A stretch of 64,000 bases of DNA from Opitutaceae bacterium (GCA_028280945.1 JANQKV010000045.1:20364-84363); one strand, 5' to 3'. Positions 1 to 10,177 are shown, counted from the stretch's first letter. Numbers and translations are program-made. The notes: generated by a model from the letters alone, not told the origin.

Positions 1-1586
1 TGCGAGGCGCCCGCATCGACCATCCGTTCCGCTCCCGGCTCCCGCGCTACACCATGGCGCAGGACCACCCGGTGACCAGGCACCACTATCGCCTCGCCAT
101 CCAGGCGCTCATGCGCGCCGTCCCCGATCTCGACGCCATGTCGATCTGGACCAACGACAGTGGCGGTGGTTTCGAGCATTCCGCTTCACTTTACATCGGC
201 CGCAACGGTGGTCCCTACATGATCCGCGAGTGGCGCAGCCACGAAAAAATCGCCGAAGCCGCCGGCAAGAGCATGGGCGCGTTTCTGCGCAACCTGCGCG
301 AGGCCGCCGCGGAAACGAACCCTGACTTCAAACTCAGCCTGCGTATCGAGCCGTTCAAGGTGGAGCACGACCACCTCAAGTCGGAGCTCGGCCGCGGCAT
401 CCATTGGGAGGGCCCGTCGCTGCTCGCCCGGGGCTATTCCCTGCCGTATTCACATCCCAAATACAAAGACCAGGCGGGGGTCGCGGGCGGCATGTTCCAC
501 TGCCAGATGGACGAGCGGGAAAAACCTGAACTCGCCCGGGAACGCGCCCAGGGCGTCGAACCCATCCTGACCTACGCCCCCGGACCCGTATGGAACCAGG
601 AGCCGTTGATCGGCATTCCCTGGCCCCGCATGGTCCACGCCCGGCTCACCCAGCTCAAAGACATCGGCACCCGCATGATCAGCGCCATGGGCGGCCTGAC
701 CAATACCGCCGCCGCACCCTACTGGCCCAATCCCATTGCGATCCGCGCCGCCCAATTCACCCCGGAGGTTCCCATCGCCGACGTGCTCGCCACTGAAGCC
801 AATCGACTGGCCGGCGCAAAACACGGCCCGGCGGTGGCCAAGGCATGGGAATTGTTCGAAGACGCCGTGACCCACCAGCCCATTGTTCCCCTGTTTTGTG
901 GTTTCGGCTGGTGCTGGCAACGTACGTGGGACCGCCCCATCGTGCCCGATATCGAGGCGATTCCCGCTGCCGAACGGCACTACTACGAACGCCATGGCTG
1001 CTTCCAACACAACAACCCCGGCGTGAACGATCTGGGCAAGGATGTGCTCTTTGAACTCATCACCCGCGATGCGGCCGACAAGATGGTGCCACGCTTCGAT
1101 CGCAAGCTGCTGCCACGCATCACCAAGGCCGAGAAGCACGTTGCCGCCGCGTTGAAGCGGGCAACCGGCGACGCCCGGGCCACGGCGGTTCTGGCCGACC
1201 TGCGCGACCGCCTCCGAGCCTACCGGCATTGGGCCACCACCCTGCGCACCGTCGTAGCCTGGTGTTCCGGTGTCTACGGCTATCTGGCCAGCCAATCCCC
1301 GGCGCAGAGGCAGAAACACGAGACCTTCCTGCAGACGGCCATCGATCTCGAGTTGGACAATGCCCGCGGGTTCCTCGAGCACTTCGAAAACTCCCCTACC
1401 GAGTTCATGGTCGTTTCCGCGACCGGTGAAAATACCTTCATCTACGGCAAAAACCTCGGCGATCATGTCCGCCGGAAAATCCGACTCATGGAAAAATACC
1501 GGCACCACAAACCTCGGATCGATCCACACATCCTCTGGCGTCCCGCCGACGGCCAACCATGGCCCGACGGCTTCCCAACTTCCTAG
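1..1586 (+). CDS. Probable carbohydrate-active protein, 5' end outside window
   Basis: The reading frame is open from the first codon of the window (position 3) through the first ATG at 54, so this is the C-terminal part (at least 527 residues) of a longer protein. The visible part is rich in Trp, Tyr and His and has blocks such as SIWTNDSGGGFEHSASLY near residue 30 and GFGWCWQRTWDRP near residue 285. These read like the active-site face of a glycoside hydrolase of the alpha-glucuronidase or beta-hexosaminidase type. The last 130 residues look helical. No catalytic pair can be assigned safely, so the enzyme family is an inference. The following ABC operon is separated by about 300 bases and probably unrelated. 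Confidence 0.6.
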   Translation, partial: RGARIDHPFRSRLPRYTMAQDHPVTRHHYRLAIQALMRAVPDLDAMSIWTNDSGGGFEHSASLYIGRNGGPYMIREWRSHEKIAEAAGKSMGAFLRNLREAAAETNPDFKLSLRIEPFKVEHDHLKSELGRGIHWEGPSLLARGYSLPYSHPKYKDQAGVAGGMFHCQMDEREKPELARERAQGVEPILTYAPGPVWNQEPLIGIPWPRMVHARLTQLKDIGTRMISAMGGLTNTAAAPYWPNPIAIRAAQFTPEVPIADVLATEANRLAGAKHGPAVAKAWELFEDAVTHQPIVPLFCGFGWCWQRTWDRPIVPDIEAIPAAERHYYERHGCFQHNNPGVNDLGKDVLFELITRDAADKMVPRFDRKLLPRITKAEKHVAAALKRATGDARATAVLADLRDRLRAYRHWATTLRTVVAWCSGVYGYLASQSPAQRQKHETFLQTAIDLELDNARGFLEHFENSPTEFMVVSATGENTFIYGKNLGDHVRRKIRLMEKYRHHKPRIDPHILWRPADGQPWPDGFPTS

Positions 1587-1643
1587 GGCCTGACCGAACC
1601 TAATCCTTTGCCTCGCCGCCAGGGTCGCGTTTTCAAAGGACCC

Positions 1644-1844
1644 ATGCACACCGCTCCCGCCAGCGATCATGCCTCCGGGGCAGGGGTGGAAGGGGCCACC
1701 CTAGGCGGATTACTCGTCGCCTTGGCCGTGGCGGTTTGGACGATCATCGCGGGCATCCCCGATAAACCCGGGCAATGGCGGGAGGCAAGTGACACAATTT
1801 GTGCGGATCGGGGTCGGACAAATTTGACGGAAGAGCCCTTGTGA
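1644..1844 (+). CDS. Possible small single-pass membrane protein (66 aa)
   Basis: An ATG at 1644 follows an AAAGGA Shine-Dalgarno-like stretch by about four bases. The frame encodes one convincing hydrophobic segment (GGLLVALAVAVWTIIAG) between a short polar N-terminus and a polar tail. This fits a small membrane protein. Against it, the last codons run into a hairpin (1833-1852) and no family is recognisable. It may instead be chance coding in the 298-base gap between two real genes. Confidence 0.3.
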   Translation: MHTAPASDHASGAGVEGATLGGLLVALAVAVWTIIAGIPDKPGQWREASDTICADRGRTNLTEEPL

Positions 1845-1852
1845 TTGGGCTC
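1833..1852 (+). terminator. Hairpin, weak terminator candidate
   Basis: GAGCCC (1833-1838) and GGGCTC (1847-1852) form a perfect 6-bp stem with an 8-base loop, followed by CGTTTG. The T tract is poor, so termination is uncertain. The site lies 33 bases before the ABC operon start codon. Confidence 0.35.
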
Positions 1853-1884
1853 CGTTTGTAACCATATCGGAAATAGCGCCCAGT

Positions 1885-2901
1885 ATGTCAGAATCTTCGC
1901 CCGCCATCACCGTCTCCTCCTTGGTGAAAAACTATGCCGGCGTCACGGCGGTGAGTAATATCAGCTTTACGGTGGCCCAGGGTGAGATCCTTGGATTCCT
2001 GGGACCCAACGGGGCCGGAAAATCCACCACCATGCGCATCCTGACCGGCTTTCTGCCCGCAACGTCGGGCCAGGTTGAGATCTGCGGCAAGTCCGTTGCC
2101 ACTCAGACCGCGGAGATCAAACGACTCATCGGTTACATGCCGGAGAACAACCCGCTGCCGGAAGACATGCGCGTTTCCGAATACCTCTACTACCGGGGGC
2201 GCCTCAAGGAGATGGGCCGCCGCCAGCTCGGCGTGCGCATCGACGAGCTGCTCGAGTTGTGCGATCTCAAACGCGTCCGCCACCGCATCATCGGCAAACT
2301 CTCCAAAGGCTTTCGACAGCGCATCGGGATCGCCGAGGCCATCCTGGCCGAGCCGCCGGTCATCATCATGGACGAACCCACTATCGGCCTCGACCCTCAC
2401 CAGATTCTCATTGTGCGGGAGCTGATCGGACGGCTGCGCGGGCGCATGACGGTGATCATTTCGTCGCACATCCTTCCCGAGATCGAACAGACGTGTGACC
2501 GCGTCCTGATCATCAACCAGGGACGGGTGGTGGCCGCCGGTGAACCCGCTGCGCTCAAGCGCGAAATCCTCGGCCGGGCCCGCTACACCATTGATATGAT
2601 CGCGGAAAGCGCGGACGTCGCCGCGGTATTGGTCGAAGTTGACCCTTCCCTGGAAATCACGAGCGAAAACACCCCGGACGAAACGGGTTTCCGAACCTTT
2701 GAGCTGAGCACCGACCACGAATCCGACTTCAGCGAACAACTGCTGCAGCGGTTCGCCGCCGATGAGCGTTTCCGCGTACGTGCCGTCGGACGGGCCCAGC
2801 CCACGCTTGAAGATGTGTTTCTCGCGGCCACCCGTCGCAGTTGGGACGTGGTGGATCGTCCCAAGCCCAAACCGGCAGCCACCGACGCGCCAAAAACCTG
2901 A
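1885..2901 (+). CDS. ABC transporter ATP-binding protein, GldA/NatA type
   Basis: This is the cytoplasmic ATPase of an ABC-2 type transporter. Walker A is GPNGAGKST at residues 40-48, the signature region LSKGFRQR is near 138-145, and Walker B IIMDEPTIGLD carries D163 and E164. The H of SSHILPEIE is the switch histidine. The protein has 338 residues; after the nucleotide-binding domain (about 1-230) there is a roughly 100-residue C-terminal extension typical of the GldA/NosF group. It is followed after 5 bases by its permease and then by GldG-like and DUF4340 genes, the usual order of the gliding-type ABC system in Bacteroidetes and Verrucomicrobia. The substrate is unknown; gliding itself cannot be inferred from these genes alone. 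Confidence 0.93.
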   Translation: MSESSPAITVSSLVKNYAGVTAVSNISFTVAQGEILGFLGPNGAGKSTTMRILTGFLPATSGQVEICGKSVATQTAEIKRLIGYMPENNPLPEDMRVSEYLYYRGRLKEMGRRQLGVRIDELLELCDLKRVRHRIIGKLSKGFRQRIGIAEAILAEPPVIIMDEPTIGLDPHQILIVRELIGRLRGRMTVIISSHILPEIEQTCDRVLIINQGRVVAAGEPAALKREILGRARYTIDMIAESADVAAVLVEVDPSLEITSENTPDETGFRTFELSTDHESDFSEQLLQRFAADERFRVRAVGRAQPTLEDVFLAATRRSWDVVDRPKPKPAATDAPKT

Positions 2902-2906
2902 GCCCA

Positions 2907-3668
2907 ATGCGTCATTTTCTCACCATCCTTGGACACGAAGTGCGGATGCTCCTGGTCAGCCCGAGCACTTATATCGCTGCGGTCACCTTCCTTGCGTTCA
3001 TGGGGTTCATCTTCGCCGGGATCCTGGCAGAGTATTCGAGCGTGCCGCAGGAGAGCTCACCGGCGGTGGCATTCTTCGAACTCTTCTGGGTGCCAGTCAT
3101 CTTCATGGTGCCACTGCTCACCATGAAAAGCATCTCCGAGGAACGTCGGCTCGGCACCCTCGAAACCCTCCTGACCACGCCGATCTCCACCGGCGAGGTC
3201 ATTCTGGGAAAATACGGTGCGGCCTATCTGCTTTACCTGAGCCTGTGGGCGGGCACCGGGGGATTGTTCTACATCCTGCACCGTTTCACCCAGGATGCGT
3301 TCCTGCTCGATCTGGGCCCCATGATTGGCGGCTACCTCTTCATCGCCGTATCCGGCCTCTTTTTCGTCGCGATCGGCATCTTCGCCAGCTCGCTGTCGCG
3401 CAACCAGGCCGTCGCAGGCATCCTCGGTGTGGTCATCCTGTTTGGCGTGATCATCGGCACTCAACTCGTGGCCGGCCTGGCCACCCTCAACCTGGAAGCG
3501 TTCGCGCCTCTCAAGGCCACGGTCGAATATGCCCGGGTGTTTCAACACCTTGATGACTTCAGCCGGGGAATTGTGGATACCCGCCAGCTGCTGTTTTACT
3601 TCAGTGGAGCATGCCTCACCTTGATTCTCAGCATCCTCGGCCTTGAGGCGAAGTTGCTGCACAGCTGA
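2907..3668 (+). CDS. ABC-2 type permease, GldF-like
   Basis: This is a 253-residue integral membrane protein with about six hydrophobic helices. The cytoplasmic stretch MKSISEERRLGTLETLLTTP is the hallmark of the GldF/ABC2 permease family. I start it at ATG 2907, five bases after the ATPase stop; an in-frame extension to 2841 would overlap the ATPase and add only polar residues. It should form the membrane channel driven by the upstream ATPase. The gene ends two bases before the GldG-like gene, so the genes are probably translationally coupled. Confidence 0.92.
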   Translation: MRHFLTILGHEVRMLLVSPSTYIAAVTFLAFMGFIFAGILAEYSSVPQESSPAVAFFELFWVPVIFMVPLLTMKSISEERRLGTLETLLTTPISTGEVILGKYGAAYLLYLSLWAGTGGLFYILHRFTQDAFLLDLGPMIGGYLFIAVSGLFFVAIGIFASSLSRNQAVAGILGVVILFGVIIGTQLVAGLATLNLEAFAPLKATVEYARVFQHLDDFSRGIVDTRQLLFYFSGACLTLILSILGLEAKLLHS

Positions 3669-3670
3669 CC

Positions 3671-5161
3671 ATGGCGATTCGGCAAACATTTGCATTCGCA
3701 CGCTGGACCCGGACGCTGAATCTCGTCCTGCAGGCGATCCTTCTGCTGACCCTGTTTGGCGGTCTGAACTACCTCGCCCGCCACCATGGCTGGCGCTGGG
3801 ACCTGACGGAGCACCGGCGCCACACCCTTTCGGAAGAGACCCTTGGCTACCTGCGCTCACTCGATCAACCCGTGCGGTTGGTCATCACCTCCAACCTCAA
3901 CACCCAGGACCCCGACGCGGCCCAGGCCTTTCGCGACATCCGCGGCCTGCTCCGGGAATATGCCAATGCCACGGCGGCAAAATCCGAGGGTCGCATCACG
4001 GTCGACGAGATCGACATTTACCGCGACCAACGCCGCGCGGAGGCTCTGGCGATCGAGGAGAACAATGTGGTGGTCGCGATCTGTGCGGACCGGCGCAACG
4101 TGATTCCATGGTCGGAGTTTTATGAAACCCGGGATCGGTTGGCGGTCGCTTTCCGCGGTGAGCAAGTCGTCACCTCGGCGGTCCTCAGCGTTTCCAACCC
4201 CAAGCGCCCCAAGGTCTATTTTCTCGCCGGGCACGGGGAGATGCGGCCCTCCGATGTCGATGCCGCGCGCGGCCTTTCGGTCTTCGCGGACGAGCTGCGG
4301 CTGCGAAACCTGCAAGTCGGTTCGATCGACCTGAGCCAGGAACGCGAGGTGCCCAGCGATGCGGACCTGGTGGTCATCGCGGCTCCCCAGGGCCCCTATA
4401 AACCGGCGGAAGTGGAGCATCTCCGGCGTTACCTGAGCGAACGAGCCGGACGGGTGCTGATCATGCTGCCTCCCGCCACCCGCCACGGCCTGGACAATCT
4501 GCTTTATGATTGGGGACTGGTGGCCGACGACGTGATTGTTTTGGAGCCGGACCCGCAGCATGTCACCGAAGCGAACGAGTTGCGCATCTCCGCCTTCGCC
4601 CCGCACCCCGTCACCCAGTCACTGATTGACAATCAGTTTGCCGTGTTTTTCGGACTGACTCGGGTTGTGCGGCCCGATCCGGGACGTCCTTTGGACAACG
4701 CGCTTCGCGTGGAGGTTCTGGCCGCCACCTCCGAAACGGCTTGGGGGGAACGTGACTATCGCGCCACCAGCGTGGCCTTCAATCCGGGGGTTGATCTACG
4801 CGGCCTCGCTGGATTCGAGCCCCGCAACCGGCTGGGTGTTGCCGTCGCCTCTGAACGCATAACGCCACCCAAGGACCTGCCTTTCAGTGTTCGCGGCGGA
4901 CGGTTGGTCCTGTTCGGCAATGCCGATTTTGTGGCCAACGCCCGCGTCGTTTCGCCGGGCAACCTGGCCATCGCGCTCAATGCCGTCGAGTGGTGTGTCG
5001 ATCGCGACGTCCAACTCAATACCCTGCCCCGCCCCATCGAACGTTATCAAATCAACCTCAGCAAAGCCGACCTCGCGAAGTTGCGAATCAGTCTGCTCGT
5101 CGTGCTGCCCGGTCTCGCCGCCCTGTTTGGCGTAATCGTCTATTGGACCCGTCGCTCCTGA
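3671..5161 (+). CDS. GldG-like ABC-system auxiliary protein
   Basis: This is a 496-residue protein with one N-terminal membrane helix (about residues 15-37), a large soluble region and one C-terminal helix (about 471-491) ending in basic residues. The soluble part matches the GldG / DUF7088 / ABC_transp_aux layout: a start with DLTEHRRHTLSEET, then LDQPVRLVITSN, and later KRPKVYFLAGHGE and DADLVVIAAPQGP. The family is always found beside GldA/GldF-type genes and is thought to be a periplasmic partner of the transporter. It starts two bases after the permease stop. Confidence 0.9.
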   Translation: MAIRQTFAFARWTRTLNLVLQAILLLTLFGGLNYLARHHGWRWDLTEHRRHTLSEETLGYLRSLDQPVRLVITSNLNTQDPDAAQAFRDIRGLLREYANATAAKSEGRITVDEIDIYRDQRRAEALAIEENNVVVAICADRRNVIPWSEFYETRDRLAVAFRGEQVVTSAVLSVSNPKRPKVYFLAGHGEMRPSDVDAARGLSVFADELRLRNLQVGSIDLSQEREVPSDADLVVIAAPQGPYKPAEVEHLRRYLSERAGRVLIMLPPATRHGLDNLLYDWGLVADDVIVLEPDPQHVTEANELRISAFAPHPVTQSLIDNQFAVFFGLTRVVRPDPGRPLDNALRVEVLAATSETAWGERDYRATSVAFNPGVDLRGLAGFEPRNRLGVAVASERITPPKDLPFSVRGGRLVLFGNADFVANARVVSPGNLAIALNAVEWCVDRDVQLNTLPRPIERYQINLSKADLAKLRISLLVVLPGLAALFGVIVYWTRRS

Positions 5162-5185
5162 ACCGCGCCCGAATCTTCTCCCGCC

Positions 5186-7207
5186 ATGCGCACAAAAATC
5201 ACGCTGCTGCTCCTTTTTCTGAACGTCGCCTTGTTCTTCTTCATCTTTGCCTTCGACCAAAAGTGGCGCACTGAAGAACTTGCCGCCGAGGCCCGCACCC
5301 GTGTGCTGGGTCCCGAATCCGCCAACATCCAGATCCTGGAAATTTCCGGGCCCGGCCTGCCCGAGATTGTGCGCCTCGAACGGGAAGGCGATACCTGGAC
5401 CCTCACCTCGCCTTACGAATGGCCGGCTAATCCGCACGCGGTTTCACGCATCGTCAATGAGCTGCAATTCCTGGAGCACGACACCAGTTTTTCGGTCGCC
5501 AACCTCGATGCGACCGGCCTCTCGCTTGAGGACTACGGCCTGGGCACCCCGAGCCTGACCGTCACGCTCACTTCCGGTCGCGATGCCGACGCGACAACCA
5601 CCTCCCTCGCCATCGGCAACCGCACGGAAATCGGCCAGCGACTCTACGTGCTTTCTCCCGATGGCGAAAAAGTTCACGTCGTGCCGGACTCCCTTGCCCA
5701 AAGCCTTTCGCTCGACTTGGCCCAGCTCCGGGCAAATTCCTGTTTCACCATCCCGGTGTTTGAGGTGCGTTCGCTCAACCTGCAAAACGACGGTCCGGCC
5801 AATGTCCGCGTCCGTCTCCGGCGTGAGGAAAACCGCTGGCGATTCGAGTCTCCCGTCGTGGCGCGAGCCTCAAAAACCGACACCGAGGTTGTAATCAACA
5901 ACATCACCACCCTGCGCACCGCCGAATTCCTCGGGGCGCCCTCGCGCCAACCAGAACTCAACACCACTGCCGGAATCGACAGTCCGTTTTTGCGCATCAC
6001 CCTCGAGGGCAACAACCGCCGGGAAACCCTGTTGTTGGGCAATGAAATCTCGTCCGCGACCCAGCCCGACCCCACCCCTGTACCCACCCCAACACCGGAT
6101 CTGGCCAACCGCGAGTTTTACGCGCAGATGGAAGGGCGGGACGCCGTCTTCACCGTCGTCATTCCCGAAGTCCTGGCGAACGAACTCCGCAACGCCCAAA
6201 GCGAACTGCGGGACCGATTGGTGCTCGATCTCGCCGGACGTTCAATCGACGCCGTGACCCTGACCGACGACGATGGCAATGAGGTCGTGCTCCAAAAGGT
6301 CGAAACCACCAACAGTGAAGCCGCCGAAGCCATCAGTGCCTGGCAGGTCGTGCAACGGGATCCGGACGGCACCCTGCGCACCCAACCCGCCGATGTTGAC
6401 GTTGTGGAGGAGGAGCTCCTGGCCGCCTTGCGCGGACTGCGGGCCACCAATTTTGAACGTGATGTGCCCACCGATGCGGAACTCGAATCCTGGGGGCTGA
6501 CTCGCTCCACTCGCGTCATCACTCTGTCGTTCGATACTCCCCTCGGAGCCACCACACCCCCGCTCGATCTCACTCTCAACCTCGGGACCGACCAAGCCGC
6601 CACCAGCGTCTTCGCCCAAGTGCCTCCCGAGACATTCGTCTACCGGGTGGACCCCATCATTCTCGACCAAACCAGAGTCGACCCGCTGCGCTACCGGGAG
6701 CGCCTGCTGCGCGAACTTCCGGTGGGAGCCCGCATTATCGGTATCAGCCTAACCGACCTTTCCAACGAATCGGTCATTCTGGACCGAACCGTGGCCGATG
6801 GCGAAACCTGGGAGGAAACGAGCGCCGATGATCCCGTCGCCCAACAGACGGCCCTCTCCCGCCTTCGCGATGAACTGCGCACGTTGCGCGCCCAACGGCT
6901 GGTCGCCGACGCGTTCACCCCCACCATCAGCGTTTCCGACGAGACTCAACCCTGGCGCTATCGCCTCGACGTCTCCCTTTCCGTCAGCGGAGACGAAGGC
7001 GAGCAATCCCAACAATTTAGCCTCTATCTGGCCGATCGCGATGGCGGCAACCGACAGCTTGTGGGCTCTCCCGACCTCAACCTGGTGTTTGCTGCCTCAC
7101 CGGCCTTGATTCAGGCCGCCTGGACTTTGACCTATGCCGATCGGGATCCCGGACCAGCCGAGTTTACGACTCCGCCCGACGTAACCGAACCTGAACCCAC
7201 GCCCTGA
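5186..7207 (+). CDS. DUF4340 domain-containing protein
   Basis: This is a 673-residue protein with one N-terminal membrane helix (about residues 4-26, rich in Leu and Phe) and a long beta-rich extracytoplasmic region. Features such as ANIQILEISGPGLPEIVRLE, TWTLTSPYEWPAN and LSLEDYGLGTPSLTVTL are typical of DUF4340, which regularly sits downstream of GldG-like genes. A proline- and threonine-rich linker is present near residues 290-300. It is the fourth gene of the operon, 24 bases after its neighbour. The biochemical function is unknown; a role in the same envelope transport system is inferred from gene order. Confidence 0.88.
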   Translation: MRTKITLLLLFLNVALFFFIFAFDQKWRTEELAAEARTRVLGPESANIQILEISGPGLPEIVRLEREGDTWTLTSPYEWPANPHAVSRIVNELQFLEHDTSFSVANLDATGLSLEDYGLGTPSLTVTLTSGRDADATTTSLAIGNRTEIGQRLYVLSPDGEKVHVVPDSLAQSLSLDLAQLRANSCFTIPVFEVRSLNLQNDGPANVRVRLRREENRWRFESPVVARASKTDTEVVINNITTLRTAEFLGAPSRQPELNTTAGIDSPFLRITLEGNNRRETLLLGNEISSATQPDPTPVPTPTPDLANREFYAQMEGRDAVFTVVIPEVLANELRNAQSELRDRLVLDLAGRSIDAVTLTDDDGNEVVLQKVETTNSEAAEAISAWQVVQRDPDGTLRTQPADVDVVEEELLAALRGLRATNFERDVPTDAELESWGLTRSTRVITLSFDTPLGATTPPLDLTLNLGTDQAATSVFAQVPPETFVYRVDPIILDQTRVDPLRYRERLLRELPVGARIIGISLTDLSNESVILDRTVADGETWEETSADDPVAQQTALSRLRDELRTLRAQRLVADAFTPTISVSDETQPWRYRLDVSLSVSGDEGEQSQQFSLYLADRDGGNRQLVGSPDLNLVFAASPALIQAAWTLTYADRDPGPAEFTTPPDVTEPEPTP

Positions 7208-7252
7208 TCGACCATCCCGCGGAACCGACCTGCCGTCCCCCCCTTTCGCCTC

Positions 7253-10099
7253 ATGCCCGCTCCCCGCTGGTTAGACGTTTCCTGGAAAGGCTGCCGTGCG
7301 TGCGGCCGGGGTTGCTCACGGCTGCTGCGATGGACGCTGTGGCTGGTGCTGCTGATCACCGCGGGACTGCAAACCGTGGCCCTGGTGAAACGCGAGTTGC
7401 GTGTGCCCCAGTTCATCCTCCGCGAGATCGAAACCGAACTCGCCCAGGCCGGACTCAGGGCCGAGTTCGGCGGCGTCACCTTTGATCCCGAGGGTCGCCT
7501 GCTGATCCGCGACGTGAGCCTGACTCTCCAATCGATGGACACCAGGATCATGCGAGCCCGGGCCCTCTACCTGCAAATCAACCCCTGGGCGTTGGGGTGG
7601 CGCGAAGTCGATGTCCAATCGGTGGAGTTTGCGGGGGTCAACTTCTTCATGCCGGCCGCGCTGTCGCCGTCGGGCCAGGATGAAGCAATCATTCGTGAAC
7701 TAAACGCTTTGGTGGAACTCGCCCCGAACGGGCGTAGTCTTGTCCTGCCCCAGGTCACAGCGGCAGTCGGGCCATTTACGGTCGCCGCCCGCGGCACCCT
7801 TCCTCTGCCGGACTCATCCGGCGAACCCTCTGCTTCGCAAGAGGATATGCTGAGCGAATTCAGCAAGTCCTATCTGGGGCTGTGCCGCCAGTTCAGCCGC
7901 ATCCTGCCCCAACTCCCCGAGCTGGTAAACCCTCACCTGAAAATTGACCTGCGGCCCACCGCCGAGCGGGATACGGAAATCCGGATGACGTTGCGGGCAG
8001 ATCGCACCACGATCTCTGAACCGATCAGCAAGGATCTCAGCATCTCGCTCCATCAAACCGAGGTTCGGACTTCGTTGACGATCGCATCGATGCCGCAATG
8101 GAGTGATCTGAAGGTCGCGGCCGCTCGCATCGAAGTCGGGCCCGATCTGCAGGCCGACCAAGTGCGCCTTGTCCTCAGCCGGCCGTTCGACGCCTATGCG
8201 TTCAACCTCCTGGGCGAACTGCAACTGCACGTCGGACGCCTCCAACTGCCGGTTCTCTCCGTCGAGTCGGTGAGCACCCAAACCAGCCTGGGCACGCTGC
8301 CGATGGCGCAGGCGGAAATCGCTGCCCGCATCGCGGGAGAACCGTGGCGGACCCGGGCCGATCTGGATCTCACCACCGGAGCCGGCGTGGTCGCCACGGA
8401 TGGTTTCGCCGATCGGGCTTTGCTCGATGTCGTGGCCGCCGCAACCGGCATCGATATTCCCGCCGTGTTGTCGTGGGAAGAGTCACCGTGGTTGCAGACC
8501 AAGATCAATCTTGGGCCGGCCGCCAAAGTGCTCAACGTCGATGCGACTTTTGCCACGGGCCCCGTGGTCGCCCGCAAAGTGCCGCTCGATGCCACCTCCG
8601 CCCGGGTCACCTGGGACGGACGCCACATCCGGGCCGACAACGTCGTCCTGCGTCGCGGCGCCAGTTTGGCCCAGGGCAGTTATGAAATGGATACTTCAAT
8701 CCGGGAGTTTCAATTCCTCCTGCACGGGCACCTGCAACCGCCCGACATTGCCGGTTGGTTCCGTGATTGGTGGCCCCGCTTTTGGGCTCAGTTCGAGTTT
8801 CGCGGCGCCCCCCCGAACGCTGACGTGGAAGTGAGCGGCCGGTGGGGCGACCCGTTGGCCACCCGCGTGTTTGTCGCCGCCGATGCGACCAACGCGGTCG
8901 TGCGCCAGATCGAAATGGAGCGGATGCGAACCCGCGTCTTCGTCCGCCCGGGCTGGGCGGATGTCCTGCGCTTCATCGCCGACCGCGACGTGGGCACGGT
9001 TCAAGGTCGCTTTGCCCGCCAATCGCGCCTGCCCGACGGCCGGCGCTGGACCCGCTTCGAAGTGGACGCCTCCGGGGTGACTGATCTGTCCCCCGTCCCC
9101 CACCTCTTGCCCGTCACAGGCGGGGAGTTGATCGCCCCGTTTGATTTCACCCAACCGCTCAAGCTTTCGTTGCAGGGCGGCATGCATCGCGAAGACCTCG
9201 GAGCTCCCGTCACCAAAGACTTCACCATTCACGCCACGGCCACGGGACCTTGGCGATTTTATGAGTTTCCCCTGGAGGACCTTGACGTGGTGGCCCACCG
9301 CGATGCGAACCGTTTGCGCGTGCCGGAGATGAGCACCCGGATGGCTGCTGGTGAGTTGTCGGGCCGTTTGGAACTGAGCGACCAAGGTGCATTCAACCAG
9401 TTGGCATTCGATCTGAACCTCGAAGAGGCTTCGCTTGGTCGCACAATTCGTGACGTCGCCACCTGGCTCGCCCAGCGGCGGGGGGAGGCTGCTCCCGACG
9501 AAACCGAGTTCCAAAAGCAAATGGCCGAGGGACTGCTCACGCTTTCGCTCACCGCCGAAGGCCCGTCAAACGACCCCTTCTCTCTCCAAGGAGCGGGGAG
9601 CGCGGCCGTCTCCGATGCCAACCTCGCCAACATCAACCTGCTGGGACTGCTTTCGGCGCTGCTGCAAAAAACGATTCTGAATTTCAGCACATTGCAGCTC
9701 AGCCACGCGCACGCGAATTTCGAACTGGAGGGTCCACGCATTGTTTTCCCCGAGGTCAAAGTGACAGGCCGTCGCGGGGCCATGAACGCGAGCGGGGAGT
9801 ATTCCCTCACCAAACGACAACTTGATTTTAACACCAAGGTGCGACCCTTCGAAGGTGGTGAAGGTCTGTTGGATGCCGTGTTCAGCCCCTTGTCGTCGGT
9901 TTTGGAGGTAAAACTCACCGGCGAATTGGCAGATCCGGCATGGACGTTCGTCTACGGACCAACCAACCTGTTGAGGAATCTTACCGGGGAGAATGCCCGC
10001 AATCGATCGACTCCCGATTCCGTTGATGCGACCGCTCCCCCCGAACAACCCTACAACGAATCTACTGTCACACCCCCGCCTTCGACGAGCCCCAACTAG
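7253..10099 (+). CDS. AsmA-like / DUF3971-type large envelope protein
   Basis: This is a 948-residue protein with a cysteine-rich basic N-terminus, one membrane helix (about 25-45), then a very long beta-rich region. The C-terminal part (about 690-910) has the pattern of AsmA/TamB-type proteins: LLGLLSALLQKTILNFSTLQLSHAHANFELEGPR read in pieces, followed by MNASGEYSLTKRQLDF. Such proteins bridge the inner and outer membranes and are proposed to move phospholipid. The gene begins 45 bases after the DUF4340 stop and may be co-transcribed with it. The last 40 residues are Pro- and Thr-rich and probably disordered. Confidence 0.8.
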   Translation: MPAPRWLDVSWKGCRACGRGCSRLLRWTLWLVLLITAGLQTVALVKRELRVPQFILREIETELAQAGLRAEFGGVTFDPEGRLLIRDVSLTLQSMDTRIMRARALYLQINPWALGWREVDVQSVEFAGVNFFMPAALSPSGQDEAIIRELNALVELAPNGRSLVLPQVTAAVGPFTVAARGTLPLPDSSGEPSASQEDMLSEFSKSYLGLCRQFSRILPQLPELVNPHLKIDLRPTAERDTEIRMTLRADRTTISEPISKDLSISLHQTEVRTSLTIASMPQWSDLKVAAARIEVGPDLQADQVRLVLSRPFDAYAFNLLGELQLHVGRLQLPVLSVESVSTQTSLGTLPMAQAEIAARIAGEPWRTRADLDLTTGAGVVATDGFADRALLDVVAAATGIDIPAVLSWEESPWLQTKINLGPAAKVLNVDATFATGPVVARKVPLDATSARVTWDGRHIRADNVVLRRGASLAQGSYEMDTSIREFQFLLHGHLQPPDIAGWFRDWWPRFWAQFEFRGAPPNADVEVSGRWGDPLATRVFVAADATNAVVRQIEMERMRTRVFVRPGWADVLRFIADRDVGTVQGRFARQSRLPDGRRWTRFEVDASGVTDLSPVPHLLPVTGGELIAPFDFTQPLKLSLQGGMHREDLGAPVTKDFTIHATATGPWRFYEFPLEDLDVVAHRDANRLRVPEMSTRMAAGELSGRLELSDQGAFNQLAFDLNLEEASLGRTIRDVATWLAQRRGEAAPDETEFQKQMAEGLLTLSLTAEGPSNDPFSLQGAGSAAVSDANLANINLLGLLSALLQKTILNFSTLQLSHAHANFELEGPRIVFPEVKVTGRRGAMNASGEYSLTKRQLDFNTKVRPFEGGEGLLDAVFSPLSSVLEVKLTGELADPAWTFVYGPTNLLRNLTGENARNRSTPDSVDATAPPEQPYNESTVTPPPSTSPN

Positions 10100-10106
10100 C
10101 CCGAAG

Positions 10107-10168
10107 CCCTCATGCATCACTTGAGGGAATGAGGATTGCGCCCGCTCGAAACCCTGTTTGCATGAGGG
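10107..10168 (+). promoter_or_regulatory. Leader inverted repeat that can mask the kinase Shine-Dalgarno
   Basis: CCCTCATGCA (10107-10116) is the exact reverse complement of TGCATGAGGG (10159-10168). The right arm contains GAGGG, the only good Shine-Dalgarno for the ATG at 10178 (nine bases away). The left arm can instead pair its first six bases with TGAGGG at 10122-10127, giving a competing short hairpin. Seen directly: the complementarity. Inferred: a translational switch. It may also end the preceding transcript. Confidence 0.45.
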
Positions 10169-10177
10169 ATTAACCCT